Made by a program: the position numbers and the translations under genes. Positions 51,233-51,290 of a stretch of 51,290 nt of DNA are shown here, piece by piece. The DNA comes from UBA1381 sp964399965. GTDB lineage: Bacteria; Bacillota; Clostridia; UBA1381. The stretch spans positions 1 to 51,290 of the forward strand of contig CAYNRX010000012.1 of assembly GCA_964399965.1 (NCBI GenBank), written 5' to 3'. The first letter of the stretch is position 1, and each line of letters starts with the position of its first letter. Under the pieces are notes generated by a model. That model did no database searches. It saw nothing but the letters and a program-made list of their open reading frames with translations, and was not told where the DNA came from.

Positions 51233-51290
51233 TTTCTGGCTAAGGAAGAAAATAAAAGTTCCGTTGATTGGCGGTCTGCGACCGCTGAAA
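51202..51290 (+). mobile_element. Five-hairpin MITE-like repeat, copy 4 (cut by window end)
   Basis: It begins TAGTCAATTGCGAAAC and continues through the first stem, the TTTCTGGCTAA motif and into the second stem, then leaves the window. It has the same orientation as copy 3. The right duplication cannot be checked. It supplies the last codons and stop of the Gx gene. Confidence 0.9.

Overview
This is a gene-dense, roughly balanced-GC segment of an anaerobic, low-to-mid-GC Gram-positive (Bacillota, class Clostridia; probably an uncultured gut member of the Oscillospirales/Ruminococcaceae type). The evidence is a B12-independent glycyl radical enzyme with its activase, a group B [FeFe] hydrogenase, Rex, the GatCAB amidotransferase, clostridial YlbF and Asp23-type proteins, LplABC-type sugar transport, strong RBSs and many TTGACA-17-TATAAT promoters. 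The genus is inference only.

Layout. 1-7.7 kb (minus strand): the 5' part of an initiator tRNA and an RNA-modification/mismatch-repair operon miaB-ylbF-mutS-mutL-miaA. 7.8-11.1 kb: a large secreted CAP/SCP protein. 11.4-11.7 kb: two tRNA-Pro genes. 11.7-14.9 kb (minus): a Fic/VbhA-type toxin-antitoxin pair, a small protein with an IscB-like PLMP/RRXRR N-terminus, and a nitroreductase/GNAT operon. 15-25 kb (plus): cca, [FeFe] hydrogenase, gatCAB, smpB, a NUDIX gene, an MmcQ/YjbR gene, coaBC and mtnA. 25-30 kb (plus): GH2 glycosidase, glycosyltransferase and a duplicated class II aldolase. 30-39.4 kb: a pectin (rhamnogalacturonan) utilisation locus made of a PL11 lyase, two permeases, a solute-binding lipoprotein and a GH43-like enzyme, with a divergent AraC regulator. 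39.4-44 kb (minus): a GNAT relic, an HhH protein, comF, and a glycyl radical diol-dehydratase-like enzyme with its activase. 44.4-49.2 kb (minus): a P-loop/Asp23 fusion next to rex, then isocitrate dehydrogenase and aconitase. 49.4-51.3 kb (plus): a small membrane protein, an HD protein and a Gx-type membrane protein.

The genes suggest a fermentative pectin degrader. Rhamnogalacturonan is cleaved outside the cell and oligosaccharides are imported. Rhamnose-type sugars could then pass through aldolase and diol-dehydratase steps that dispose of reductant, with Rex and hydrogenase as redox elements. Aconitase plus isocitrate dehydrogenase would supply 2-oxoglutarate.

The most unusual feature is a dispersed element of about 213-278 bp, present in three complete copies plus one cut by the window end, and possibly one decayed relic. 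Each complete copy is a chain of five stem-loops between TAG...CTA ends, flanked by 10-12 bp target duplications. Paired substitutions preserve the stems. Two complete copies lie in 5' leaders just downstream of promoters, and two copies supply the C-terminal codons and stop of the host gene. It behaves like a non-autonomous mobile element that is transcribed and held to an RNA or single-strand DNA fold.
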